Below are positions 30,411 to 37,551 of a stretch of 42,780 nucleotides of DNA, one piece after another. The notes below the pieces were generated by a model. It was not told the origin of the DNA and searched no databases. It saw nothing but the letters and a program-made list of their open reading frames with translations. Numbering within the stretch: position 1 is the stretch's first letter; every line of letters starts with the position of its first letter. The position numbers and the translations under genes are program-made. Source of the DNA: an uncultured Muribaculaceae bacterium (GTDB taxonomy: Bacteria > Bacteroidota > Bacteroidia > Bacteroidales > Muribaculaceae); the NCBI GenBank assembly GCA_910587355.1, contig CAJUKF010000024.1, positions 1 to 42,780 on the forward strand, in the 5' to 3' direction.

Positions 30411-31690
30411 TTTCTGTTAGCTTCAAGAATGGCCTTAAAATCATTATCGCGCGTATCCATAAATCCCGGAGGCATCGAACCGGTCATGCGCCCTGTATCT
30501 GATAATGGAATTGTTTTATAAATACTTTCTCCGGACTCATTCATTACGAATATCAGATTGACTTTTTTGAAATTTACTTCTTTTTCCGCGATTCTTCTGC
30601 GAAGTCTGGTGATGAAATGGTCGCTGTGAGTCTCGGCCAGAACTGACACATGGCGTTCTTTGCACAGAAATATGAAAAAATCAGCCATAGATGCCTGTAT
30701 GCTCGGATGCATGTGAACATCCGGGTCTTCTACTATCATCAGTGAATTTTGTGCGGAAATACAACCTTGAGTTATAATAGGGAGTATCTGGCTTAACCCG
30801 AATCCCATATGTATCAGGTCAACCTTTACATTTTCGTTTGTTGTAACTACTACTCTATATCGTTTTCCGCTTTCCTTCACGACATTAATGTCTTTGGCAA
30901 GGTGAAAATCATTGCAAAGCCATTTTTTTACAAGATTAATTTTTGCTGAATCGTTCGACATTTCATCAAGAATAAACCTTGTGTTTTCACCATCGGGAAG
31001 CACAAACTTTTTTTCTACGTCTGTCTGGTAGGTTCGCGAAAGTACCGGCGCTACTCGGAGAGGCGCAATGTATGCTATTTTGTCTAAATAATTAATAAGA
31101 TGTAATCTTGCAGCTTTTATATCCTGAAAATCATAAGTAATTCCATCTTTACTTGCGAAAATGGGGAAGAAATTGGCAAATGAGTAATTGTCCAGCTTTA
31201 GGTCTTTGGTTACCTTGCCATTTTCTTTTAAATCATAGACTTTCTTTTTCGGACGGTAATGCAAGCTGACTTCAACAGATGTTTCAGATTTGAAATGCTG
31301 GAGATATTTAAACTCCAGTAGTATGCACGAGGCTGCTCTTACACGAAATGTAGCTGAAATTTCTACTTCATAAAGTTGGCCTTTGAGAATGAATGGGCTC
31401 GGGTCTGAATCTGCTGAAATAAATTCATCCTTGGATAATTTTAGGACAAATTTCATGTCCCCGTTACGTTTATTATGTATTAAATCCAAAAGAGAGTCTG
31501 CGTAAACATAGGGCCCTTCAAGATTCAGCATATCACTCTTAGAGGACGTTAAAGTTTGCTTCAGTAGAAGCAATGCCTGAATGAGTGAACTCTTGCCGCT
31601 GCTATTGACACCGGCAAGGACTGTAAGATTTGAAATATCCACATCTACTACTTCCTCAATAGATTTGAAGTTATATACACTTAAAAGCAT
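30407..31690 (-). CDS. AAA/ABC-type ATPase, DUF3696-like
   Basis: This 427-residue ATPase belongs to the AAA15/AAA21 group of SMC/ABC-like NTPases with a DUF3696-type C-terminus. Walker A is GVNSSGKSS (27-35). A conserved IAYIAPLRVAP (205-215) precedes the signature GFGLSQ (296-301). Walker B is LMIVEDPDVHMHPSIQ (317-332), with Glu321 and Asp322, and the switch region is AETHSDHFITRL (352-363). It ends with PPGFMDTRDNDF (407-418), the DUF3696 hallmark. There is no Toprim domain, so it is not an OLD nuclease. Relatives occur in defence cassettes as sensor ATPases paired with a toxic effector. It is the first gene of a two-gene operon and is AT-rich. Both repeat copies flanking the operon support acquisition. 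Confidence 0.88.
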   Translation of the reverse strand: MLLSVYNFKSIEEVVDVDISNLTVLAGVNSSGKSSLIQALLLLKQTLTSSKSDMLNLEGPYVYADSLLDLIHNKRNGDMKFVLKLSKDEFISADSDPSPFILKGQLYEVEISATFRVRAASCILLEFKYLQHFKSETSVEVSLHYRPKKKVYDLKENGKVTKDLKLDNYSFANFFPIFASKDGITYDFQDIKAARLHLINYLDKIAYIAPLRVAPVLSRTYQTDVEKKFVLPDGENTRFILDEMSNDSAKINLVKKWLCNDFHLAKDINVVKESGKRYRVVVTTNENVKVDLIHMGFGLSQILPIITQGCISAQNSLMIVEDPDVHMHPSIQASMADFFIFLCKERHVSVLAETHSDHFITRLRRRIAEKEVNFKKVNLIFVMNESGESIYKTIPLSDTGRMTGSMPPGFMDTRDNDFKAILEANRK

Positions 31691-31773
31691 AACGTAGAGA
31701 CATTTTAATTAATTCTATTAGCCTAAGGATAATGTCATGGCATTAGGGCTTAATCCAAAATGCGCCAACAACG

Positions 31774-31781
31774 CAAAGTTA
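31774..31781 (-). promoter_or_regulatory. -7 element of the ATPase module, a copy of the bioG promoter
   Basis: TAACTTTG on the minus strand lies 83 nt upstream of the ATPase ATG. It is the counterpart, at the same offset of 2308 bp, of the bioGC -7 (29466-29473). The module therefore appears to be transcribed from a duplicated host promoter. No canonical TTTG was found at the -33 position. Confidence 0.5.
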
Positions 31782-31784
31782 CGA

Positions 31785-31849
31785 AATTTTCAGTAATTTT
31801 GCAGCGCCAAAGTTAAAGTTATTGAAAATGAATGTAAGAAGCATCACCG
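31785..31849 (+). repeat. 65-bp direct repeat, right copy (intact fprA promoter and start)
   Basis: This perfect copy of 29477-29541 includes the working fprA -7 (31794-31801), start codon (31828) and first seven codons. Confidence 0.97.
31794..31801 (+). promoter_or_regulatory. -7 element of fprA
   Basis: TAATTTTG matches TAnnTTTG and ends 26 nt before the fprA ATG. It lies inside the direct repeat, and the same box occurs at 29486-29493. The upstream context, and so the -33, differs from the left copy. Confidence 0.5.
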
Positions 31850-33018
31850 GCCGTGTGAAATATTGCGGCGTGAACGACCGAAGCAAGACTCTTTTTGAGA
31901 ATTTATGGCAGATGCCGCTCGGAGTAAGCTACAACAGCTATATGGTGCGCGGCAGCGCCGCCTCGGCTCTGATTGACGGCTGTGAAGTGGCCCACGACAA
32001 CGACTACTCCGCCCGCGTGCTCGAAGCCCTCGACGGTGCGTCTCCCGATTTCCTAGTTGTCAATCATGTCGAGCCCGACCACACCGGTGCGGTGCCTATG
32101 CTTCACTGCCTGTTCCCGGACATGAAAATTGTCGGCAATGCCAAGACGGTCGATATGCTCAAAGGTTTTTACGGCCTTCCGGACGACTGTTTCCGCACTG
32201 TTGCCGACGGCGAATCTTTGTCGCTCGGCGACGTCACACTCCGCTTCTTCCTCACGCCTATGGTGCACTGGCCCGAAACTATGGTCACTTTCATTCCCGA
32301 GGAAGGCGTGCTTTTTTCGGGCGACGCTTTCGGTTGTTTCGGAGCCCTCGACGGAGCCGTTATCGACGATGCCATGGACGGAATCGACCGGTATTTCGAT
32401 GAAGCTTACCGCTATTACGGCTGCATAGTGGCAAAGTATGGCCGTTTCGTGCTGAACGCAATCAAAAAGTGTTCGGTGCTCGACATAAAAATCATCTGTT
32501 CGACCCATGGCCCCGTATGGCGTGCCAACGTCAGCCGGATTGTAGAGCAGTACTCACGCATGGCTGCTTGGGAAGCCGACAAAGGCGTTGTGATTGCGTA
32601 CGGGTCGATGTACGGTCACACAGCGGCTATGGCTGAAGAACTCGCTGCAATGCTGGCCGAAAGGGGTGTTCGCACCATTCGTCTGCACGACCTCAGCTAC
32701 GCCGCAAAAGGCTCTGTGCTGGCCGACGTGATGCGTTACGGCACTCTCGTTGTGGCTTCTCCCACATATAACGGTGAACTCTTTCCGCCGGTCGCCGCAT
32801 TTGTCAGCGCACTCGTTGAGCGAGGCATAGAAAACCGCACTGTCGGTGTCATGGGCTCGTACACATGGGGACCAATGGCTGCAAAGAAACTCGCCGCGGC
32901 CTTCGAAGGCACAAAAGTAAATCTGTTGGCTCCGGCACCTATGCTGAAACAGAATCTCATCGCCGATGCCGAAAGCGAAATAACCGCTCTCGCCGACGCT
33001 ATTGTGAGTGCACTTTGA
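31828..33018 (+). CDS. fprA: Flavodiiron protein FprA (oxygen/NO reductase)
   Basis: This 396-residue flavodiiron protein reduces O2 to water, and sometimes NO to N2O, protecting anaerobes. The metallo-beta-lactamase-like domain has the diiron ligands His80, Glu82, Asp84 and His85 (NHVEPDHTG), His147, Asp166 (SGDAFG) and His227 (STHGPVW), so the set is complete. The flavodoxin domain (about 252-396) begins VVIAYGSMYGHTAAMAEELA and includes SPTYNGELFPP and MGSYTWGPMAAKK. There is no rubredoxin extension. ATG 31828 is used in place of a TTG at 31822. Its promoter and first seven codons are duplicated 2.3 kb upstream, beyond the ATPase module. It faces the SMR gene convergently. Confidence 0.95.
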   Translation: MNVRSITGRVKYCGVNDRSKTLFENLWQMPLGVSYNSYMVRGSAASALIDGCEVAHDNDYSARVLEALDGASPDFLVVNHVEPDHTGAVPMLHCLFPDMKIVGNAKTVDMLKGFYGLPDDCFRTVADGESLSLGDVTLRFFLTPMVHWPETMVTFIPEEGVLFSGDAFGCFGALDGAVIDDAMDGIDRYFDEAYRYYGCIVAKYGRFVLNAIKKCSVLDIKIICSTHGPVWRANVSRIVEQYSRMAAWEADKGVVIAYGSMYGHTAAMAEELAAMLAERGVRTIRLHDLSYAAKGSVLADVMRYGTLVVASPTYNGELFPPVAAFVSALVERGIENRTVGVMGSYTWGPMAAKKLAAAFEGTKVNLLAPAPMLKQNLIADAESEITALADAIVSAL

Positions 33019-33049
33019 TACCGGGCTGAAATCTTAAAGTTTCCCGGCT

Positions 33050-33373
33050 TCACGATACAGTCTTTAGTCCGATTATCGAAGCTATTAGTGTGAAAATGAA
33101 GAATAGGCGCCAGAATGTGGCCGGTTCATGGAAGAACAGTATGCCCACAATTACAGTGCCTACGGCTCCTATGCCCGTCCAGACAGCGTAAGCAGTTCCA
33201 ATCGGTAGGGCTTGCGTGGCTTTGGCAAGCAGACTCATACTGATTATGGTAAACAGGAGAAAGCCGCCAATCCACCCCCACCAGGCGAAGCCTTCTACAG
33301 ATTTTGCCCGTCCGAGGCAATAGGTAAAGCCGACCTCACACAAGCCTGCTGCTATTAGAATTATCCAGTTCAT
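33050..33373 (-). CDS. Small multidrug resistance (SMR) transporter, SugE/Gdx-like
   Basis: This 107-residue protein has four transmembrane helices. It begins MNWIILIAAGLCEVGF, with the essential membrane Glu13 conserved, and ends the fourth helix near residue 105. GTAYAVWTGIGAVGTVIVGILFFHEP is the SMR family signature. Sequence alone does not separate guanidinium exporters (Gdx/SugE) from quaternary-ammonium exporters (Qac), although SugE-like is favoured. An in-frame ATG at 33430 would add 19 non-family residues; 33373 is preferred. The leader is about 80 nt with a hairpin (33411-33428), but no guanidine riboswitch pattern could be recognised. Confidence 0.88.
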   Translation of the reverse strand: MNWIILIAAGLCEVGFTYCLGRAKSVEGFAWWGWIGGFLLFTIISMSLLAKATQALPIGTAYAVWTGIGAVGTVIVGILFFHEPATFWRLFFIFTLIASIIGLKTVS

Positions 33374-33459
33374 AATCGATAAGAACCTGTCTGAGGGCTG
33401 CAAGCAATGGGCTTGTCGCTTTACAAGCATAATTCTCGGCGTCTCCTTCCAAGGCGATG

Positions 33460-33490
33460 CAAAATTACAAAAATTATGGTAATAGGCAAA
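33460..33490 (-). promoter_or_regulatory. Promoter of the SMR gene
   Basis: TTTG (33487-33490), 19 nt, and TAATTTTG (33460-33467) on the minus strand match the Bacteroidota promoter exactly. The -33 overlaps the end of the upstream terminator hairpin. Confidence 0.7.
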
Positions 33491-33525
33491 AGGTCATTTG
33501 AGTCCCGGAACTCAAATGACCTTTT
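33488..33525 (-). terminator. Terminator of the ECF sigma/anti-sigma operon
   Basis: A perfect 16-bp stem (33488-33503 with 33510-33525) has a 6-nt loop and ends in TTTT on the minus strand. It lies about 57 nt after the anti-sigma gene's stop. Confidence 0.85.
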
Positions 33526-33581
33526 CCTTAAAAAGGAACGCTTAGTGCTGAACCATTGTGCTATGGCCTCCTTAACATGGT

Positions 33582-34286
33582 TTATTCAAAGAGATTGTCA
33601 GGAATCTCGATTCCGTATTCAATCGATTCTGTGCCTAAGACCCGTTTGCCCTTAAGGGTTACGTATGCTTCTGTCAGCTGCTCGGTCTTGCGGGAAAATA
33701 CTCCGTGCATCACAAAGTCCCCTTTTTTGAATGAAAGCGTTATTGAGTCGCCGTCCTGAGTGATTGAGGTATCTTCGATGTTTTTGGCTGTATCGAACTG
33801 AAAGAGCTGCAAGAGCATGATGGGAAGACTCTCCTGTGTATAGACAAGAATTCCGTTCTTGTATCTCTTATACATTTGGCCGTCATAGACTTCCACAAAT
33901 TGTTGCGGACCGTCGTATTCGATTCGTTCTTTTTCCACACCGTTGTCATTGACAACGTAAGCAGTGCCGATGATTTTTTTGTTATCGACAAATGGCACGA
34001 CGTTGCCTTCGTCGGTGATTGTGCCGTCGAGATAGAACTGAATTTTGTAGCTGTTGGCGGCATTGAAATTTTCAAGTGACTGTCTCACAATTTTTTCAGC
34101 ACGGACAGGCGTCATGGTGTATATTCCGATACCCACTATCAGCGCAAGCATTGCGGCTACGCTGCAGATTCGCCACCACACTTTGTACCGTTGCTTCTGA
34201 CGTCGGCTTCCGAATCTGAAACCGCTTGACTTACGGAATTTCGGTGTGAGCAGTTCAACCGTTTTGTCAAATTCTTCCTGTTCCAT
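33582..34286 (-). CDS. Probable membrane-anchored anti-sigma factor
   Basis: This 234-residue protein has a short basic cytoplasmic N-terminus (1-36, EEFDKTVELLTPKFRK...), one transmembrane helix (about 38-57) and a periplasmic domain of about 175 residues. The periplasmic part contains repeated beta-type sequences (EYDGPQQFVEVYDGQMYKR, LSFKKGDFVMHGVF) of an outer-membrane-lipoprotein-like sort, possibly sensing an envelope signal. I assign the role from position: it begins 3 nt after the ECF sigma gene and shares the operon. No canonical anti-sigma zinc motif is seen. Confidence 0.7.
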   Translation of the reverse strand: MEQEEFDKTVELLTPKFRKSSGFRFGSRRQKQRYKVWWRICSVAAMLALIVGIGIYTMTPVRAEKIVRQSLENFNAANSYKIQFYLDGTITDEGNVVPFVDNKKIIGTAYVVNDNGVEKERIEYDGPQQFVEVYDGQMYKRYKNGILVYTQESLPIMLLQLFQFDTAKNIEDTSITQDGDSITLSFKKGDFVMHGVFSRKTEQLTEAYVTLKGKRVLGTESIEYGIEIPDNLFE

Positions 34287-34289
34287 AAT

Positions 34290-34772
34290 TTATTTGTTAA
34301 AGTAGTTCATCTTTTTCAGTTCTTTTCTTATATGGTCAATTCCATATCTGTAGCGTGATTTCACGGTAGCTGCCGGTACTTCCATAATCTCGGCGACTTC
34401 GGCAAATGTCAGTTCGCAGTGTAGATGAAGCCTTATTGTTTCCGACTGCTCTTCGGGGAGCTTTAAGAGCAGGCTGTTGATTAGTCTGAATTCCTCGTCG
34501 AAGTTTTCGGTTTCGGCTGTCACGTCAATGCCGTCAATAGGCAGATGGTATTTTTTATTCCGGAGCCTTGTCGTGCATATGTTAGAGAGGGCTCGGTACA
34601 TATATGGTTTCGGGTCGGCATGGTTTATTTGTCCTATTTTCGTTGTTAGTGCTATATAGAGGTCCTGCAAGGCATCTTCTGCATCGCAGGTTTCAGGCAG
34701 GCGGTAACTTGCATATTGAAAAAGGCGGTCTTTTTCCCGTTGCAGATATTCAAGCAATTCTTCGTGGCTCAT
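34290..34772 (-). CDS. ECF-type RNA polymerase sigma factor
   Basis: This 160-residue sigma-70 family factor has region 2 at the N-terminus (EDALQDLYIALTTKI and PKPYMYRALSNI) and region 4 at the C-terminus, with a helix-turn-helix (LTFAEVAEIMEVPAATVKSRYRYG). The length is typical of the ECF class. It would direct polymerase to a stress or envelope regulon once released by the membrane anti-sigma encoded 3 nt downstream. No clear promoter was found in 34773-34830, and no self-recognised promoter could be identified. Confidence 0.92.
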   Translation of the reverse strand: MSHEELLEYLQREKDRLFQYASYRLPETCDAEDALQDLYIALTTKIGQINHADPKPYMYRALSNICTTRLRNKKYHLPIDGIDVTAETENFDEEFRLINSLLLKLPEEQSETIRLHLHCELTFAEVAEIMEVPAATVKSRYRYGIDHIRKELKKMNYFNK

Positions 34773-34830
34773 TTTTGTGATTCATTTATTAAAAGACGCG
34801 CAAATCCGCAAAAGGATTTAATCTTCATCG

Positions 34831-34870
34831 AAAAAAATAAAGCGCCCCGGAGTGGAGAACTCCGGAGCGC
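34831..34870 (-). terminator. Terminator of the HdeD-like gene
   Basis: A 12-bp stem with one mismatch (34842-34853 with 34859-34870) is followed on the minus strand by TTATTTTTTT-like sequence (34831-34840). It ends about 30 nt past the stop. Confidence 0.8.
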
Positions 34871-34903
34871 AGGGTGTGTTGTGGGGTACTTAGGTATAGA
34901 TGA

Positions 34904-35458
34904 TTATGCCTTTTTCTCAGGTTTCATCTCATAAGATGCAATGGCGACAGTAAAGCCCCAGTAGATGAAAGCGATAGATGCGAGGAAAGATGTCATGAGC
35001 ATGTCGCTGAGCCAGCCGGCTTCAAGGAAGAAGAAACCGATGAGGCACAGAAGTATGCCGTTGACAATCCCCAGCCACCAGTATTTCACACGGCGCCCTA
35101 CTGCGGCGCCAAAGAATGCCTCAATGCCCCAGAAGATGAATATAATGGCCAGGAAATAAGGGAATACCATTTCAGACAGGATGATGCTGCGCACGAGCAT
35201 AAATCCGATGAACATGTCAATCACGCCACCGACAATCCACCATCCCCAGCCTTTGGCGGGGTGCGGGCCTGCGGCTACGCAAAGCTGGACGATACCGGCA
35301 AGTATAAGGAGCCAGCCGAAAATCTGAGATGCGACTGCATAGCCGGCGGCCGGCCAGAACCAATATGCGAATCCCCCGATGACGAGTAAAATGCCTACAA
35401 GAAGCACAAGCCACCACAATCTTGTGGTGCCGAGGTAATTGATGTTAATGGGTTTCAT
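34904..35458 (-). CDS. HdeD-like DUF308 membrane protein
   Basis: This 184-residue inner-membrane protein has six predicted helices in repeated pairs, as in the HdeD/DUF308 family (acid-resistance membrane proteins in enterobacteria). GWLLILAGIVQL, FWGIEAFFGAAVGRR and a C-terminal basic tail (MKPEKKA) are visible. The physiological role in Bacteroidota is unknown. It is a separate unit with its own terminator, downstream of ygiQ, with a nested inverted repeat between them. Confidence 0.82.
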   Translation of the reverse strand: MKPININYLGTTRLWWLVLLVGILLVIGGFAYWFWPAAGYAVASQIFGWLLILAGIVQLCVAAGPHPAKGWGWWIVGGVIDMFIGFMLVRSIILSEMVFPYFLAIIFIFWGIEAFFGAAVGRRVKYWWLGIVNGILLCLIGFFFLEAGWLSDMLMTSFLASIAFIYWGFTVAIASYEMKPEKKA

Positions 35459-35472
35459 AGTTGAAAACAGTT

Positions 35473-35533
35473 AAAGAGCGTTGGATGAAATGTTATTTGT
35501 TCTTATGATTTTATAACATTTGCAGCGCTCTTT
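35473..35533 (-). terminator. Nested inverted repeat after the uvrB-ygiQ operon
   Basis: AAAGAGCG (35473-35480) pairs with CGCTCTTT (35526-35533), and within it AAATGTTAT (35488-35496) pairs with ATAACATTT (35513-35521). It lies 20 nt after the ygiQ stop. The T-run is weak, so it is a terminator or an mRNA-stabilising structure. Confidence 0.5.
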
Positions 35534-35553
35534 TGTTTGCTTTCAACTTATTC

Positions 35554-37551
35554 TTATGTTTTTCTTCCTTTCCGTGGTCCGGAGTTCGGCTTTCGGCCCG
35601 ATGTCTGAGCCGGCTTTTGGACGGCTTTCTGCGTCGGACGCGGATTGCGTGCGCCCGTCTTGTGCTGCGACGGGGCTTCGCAGCGGTGGGGAGGACGGTC
35701 CCCGAAAAGACGTGCGATAAGGTCGGTGCGGCCCATGCGCCGCAGCTCGGCGGTGATTTCGCGGCGGTATTCGGGGTCGTACCAGAAGAAGAACTTGCGC
35801 TGGCGTTTTTTCTCGTCGGCGTCGGTAGGGCAGAAGACTTCCTTGCCCGTGTAGGGGTGGATGCCGGTGTAATATATTTCGGTCGCAACGGTCATCGGCG
35901 TAGGCGTGAAATCCTGCACTTGTTCGAGGTGGAAGTCAAGCGACTTTGTCTCGGCGGCGAGTTCGGCCATTGCTTCCTCGGTGCAGCCGGGGTGCGACGA
36001 TATGAAGTAGGGAATAAGTTGCTGCCGCATTCCCGATTGTGTGTTTACTCGGTCGAAAAGTGTCTTGAACTCCTTGAAAAGGCCGAACGACGGCTTGCGC
36101 ATCACCGACAGAACGGCATCCGACGTGTGTTCGGGAGCTACTTTGAGGCGCCCCGAAACGTGATTGCGTATTAATTCCTCGTTGTAGCGGCGGTTGGTGC
36201 GGTCAATCTCGGCATTGCCCGTTACGTGCATCGACAAATCGTAGCGTACTCCCGAGCCGATAAACGATTTTTTCACTCCCGGCAATGCATCCACGCTGCG
36301 GTAGATGTCGAGCAGCGGCCCGTGGTCGGTATTGAGGTTGCGGCACGGCGAGGGATGCAGGCACGAAGGGCGAAGGCAGCGCGCGCACTGTTCTTTGTCT
36401 CGTCCGCCCATGCCGTACATATTGGCCGAGGGGCCTCCGAGGTCGCTGATGTAGCCTTTGAAGTCGGGCATACGCGTCACCTGACGGGCCTCGCGCATTA
36501 TGGATTCCTTTGAGCGCGAAGCAATGAATTTGCCCTGATGCGCCGATATGGTGCAGAAAGCGCAGCCTCCGAAGCAGCCCCGGTGCATGTTCACCGAGTG
36601 GCGAATCATCTCGTAGGCCGGAATCGCCTTGCCTCGGTAGCGCGGATGTGGCAGGCGTGTGTAGGGGAGGTCGAACGATGCATCGATTTCACCCTGGGTC
36701 ATTGCCGGATACATCGGATTGGCTTTTACGGCCCTGTCGCCCGTTGCCTGCCATATGGTCACGCCTCCGTCGAGGCGGTTGCTCTGCTGCTCTATATGCT
36801 TGAAGTTGGTCGACTGCGAGCGTTTGTCGGCAAGGCATGTCTCGTAGCCCGCAAGCACTATGTTGTTTTCGTCGGAATCCGTGGGCATTTCGGCGAGCGG
36901 ACGCAGAAGCACCGACTGGCGCATGTCGGTAATGTCGGATATGCGTTCGCCTGCGTCCAGACGTCGTGCGAGTTCTATAATGGTTTTCTCGCCCATGCCG
37001 TAGAGAATCATGTCCACAGGCGCGTCTGCGATGATTGACGGACGCAGACGGTCTTCCCAGTAGTCGTAATGTGAGAAACGGCGCAGCGAGGCCTCTATGC
37101 CTCCGGCTACTATGGGTGCATCGGGATACAGTTCCCGCAGTATTTTCGAATATACGATGGTAGGGTAGTCCGGGCGTGCGCCATGTCGTCCCCCCGGAGT
37201 GTAGGCATCATCGGAGCGGCGCCGTCGCGAGGCCGTGTAGTGGTTCACCATTGAGTCCATGGCTCCGGCGCTGATGCCGAAAAACAGTCTCGGACGGCCG
37301 AATTTGCGGAAGTCGCGCAAGTCGTCCTGCCAGTTGGGCTGCGGCACTATTGCCACGCGGAATCCGGCAGCCTGCAGTGAACGCCCGATGACAGCGGCCG
37401 CAAACGACGGATGGTCCACATATGCGTCGCCGCTGAAGAGCACCACATCGACATAATCCCACCCCATGGCTTTCATCTCTTTTACGGATGTGGGCAGCCA
37501 GTCGGTGGGCCTGAGATTGTTATAATCGATTTCCTTAGCCATATGCGTCAT
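35554..37551 (-). CDS. ygiQ: YgiQ-family radical SAM protein
   Basis: This 665-residue radical SAM protein of the YgiQ family has unknown reaction. The N-terminal DUF3362-associated region (LRPTDWLPTSVKEMKAMGWDYVDVVLFSG-type start) is followed by the [4Fe-4S] motif HRGCFGGCAFC (Cys326, Cys330, Cys333). Downstream are LRVAPEHTS-type and PYFISSHPGCT family motifs, and a basic, low-complexity C-terminal tail. The ATG at 37551 overlaps the uvrB stop by 4 bp (ATGA), so I prefer it over the ATG at 37542. It is co-transcribed with uvrB. Confidence 0.93.
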   Translation of the reverse strand: MTHMAKEIDYNNLRPTDWLPTSVKEMKAMGWDYVDVVLFSGDAYVDHPSFAAAVIGRSLQAAGFRVAIVPQPNWQDDLRDFRKFGRPRLFFGISAGAMDSMVNHYTASRRRRSDDAYTPGGRHGARPDYPTIVYSKILRELYPDAPIVAGGIEASLRRFSHYDYWEDRLRPSIIADAPVDMILYGMGEKTIIELARRLDAGERISDITDMRQSVLLRPLAEMPTDSDENNIVLAGYETCLADKRSQSTNFKHIEQQSNRLDGGVTIWQATGDRAVKANPMYPAMTQGEIDASFDLPYTRLPHPRYRGKAIPAYEMIRHSVNMHRGCFGGCAFCTISAHQGKFIASRSKESIMREARQVTRMPDFKGYISDLGGPSANMYGMGGRDKEQCARCLRPSCLHPSPCRNLNTDHGPLLDIYRSVDALPGVKKSFIGSGVRYDLSMHVTGNAEIDRTNRRYNEELIRNHVSGRLKVAPEHTSDAVLSVMRKPSFGLFKEFKTLFDRVNTQSGMRQQLIPYFISSHPGCTEEAMAELAAETKSLDFHLEQVQDFTPTPMTVATEIYYTGIHPYTGKEVFCPTDADEKKRQRKFFFWYDPEYRREITAELRRMGRTDLIARLFGDRPPHRCEAPSQHKTGARNPRPTQKAVQKPAQTSGRKPNSGPRKGRKT

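Noticed and set aside
30407..31690. OLD-family nuclease
   Set aside because: The ATPase domain is complete but there is no Toprim domain; the C-terminus is DUF3696-like.
29542..31784. Terminal inverted repeats of a transposon around the ATPase module
   Set aside because: The ends share fragments (GCATT, TTGG, ATGACA) only with gaps and not at the exact boundaries; no transposase is present. The 65-bp direct repeats are also much longer than transposon target duplications.
33021..33047. Terminator between fprA and the SMR gene
   Set aside because: CCGGG/CCCGG with a partial inner stem exists, but no T-run on either strand; too weak to call.
33374..33460. Guanidine riboswitch upstream of the SMR transporter gene
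   Set aside because: The leader has a GCTTGT/ACAAGC hairpin but no recognisable guanidine-I, -II or -III consensus.
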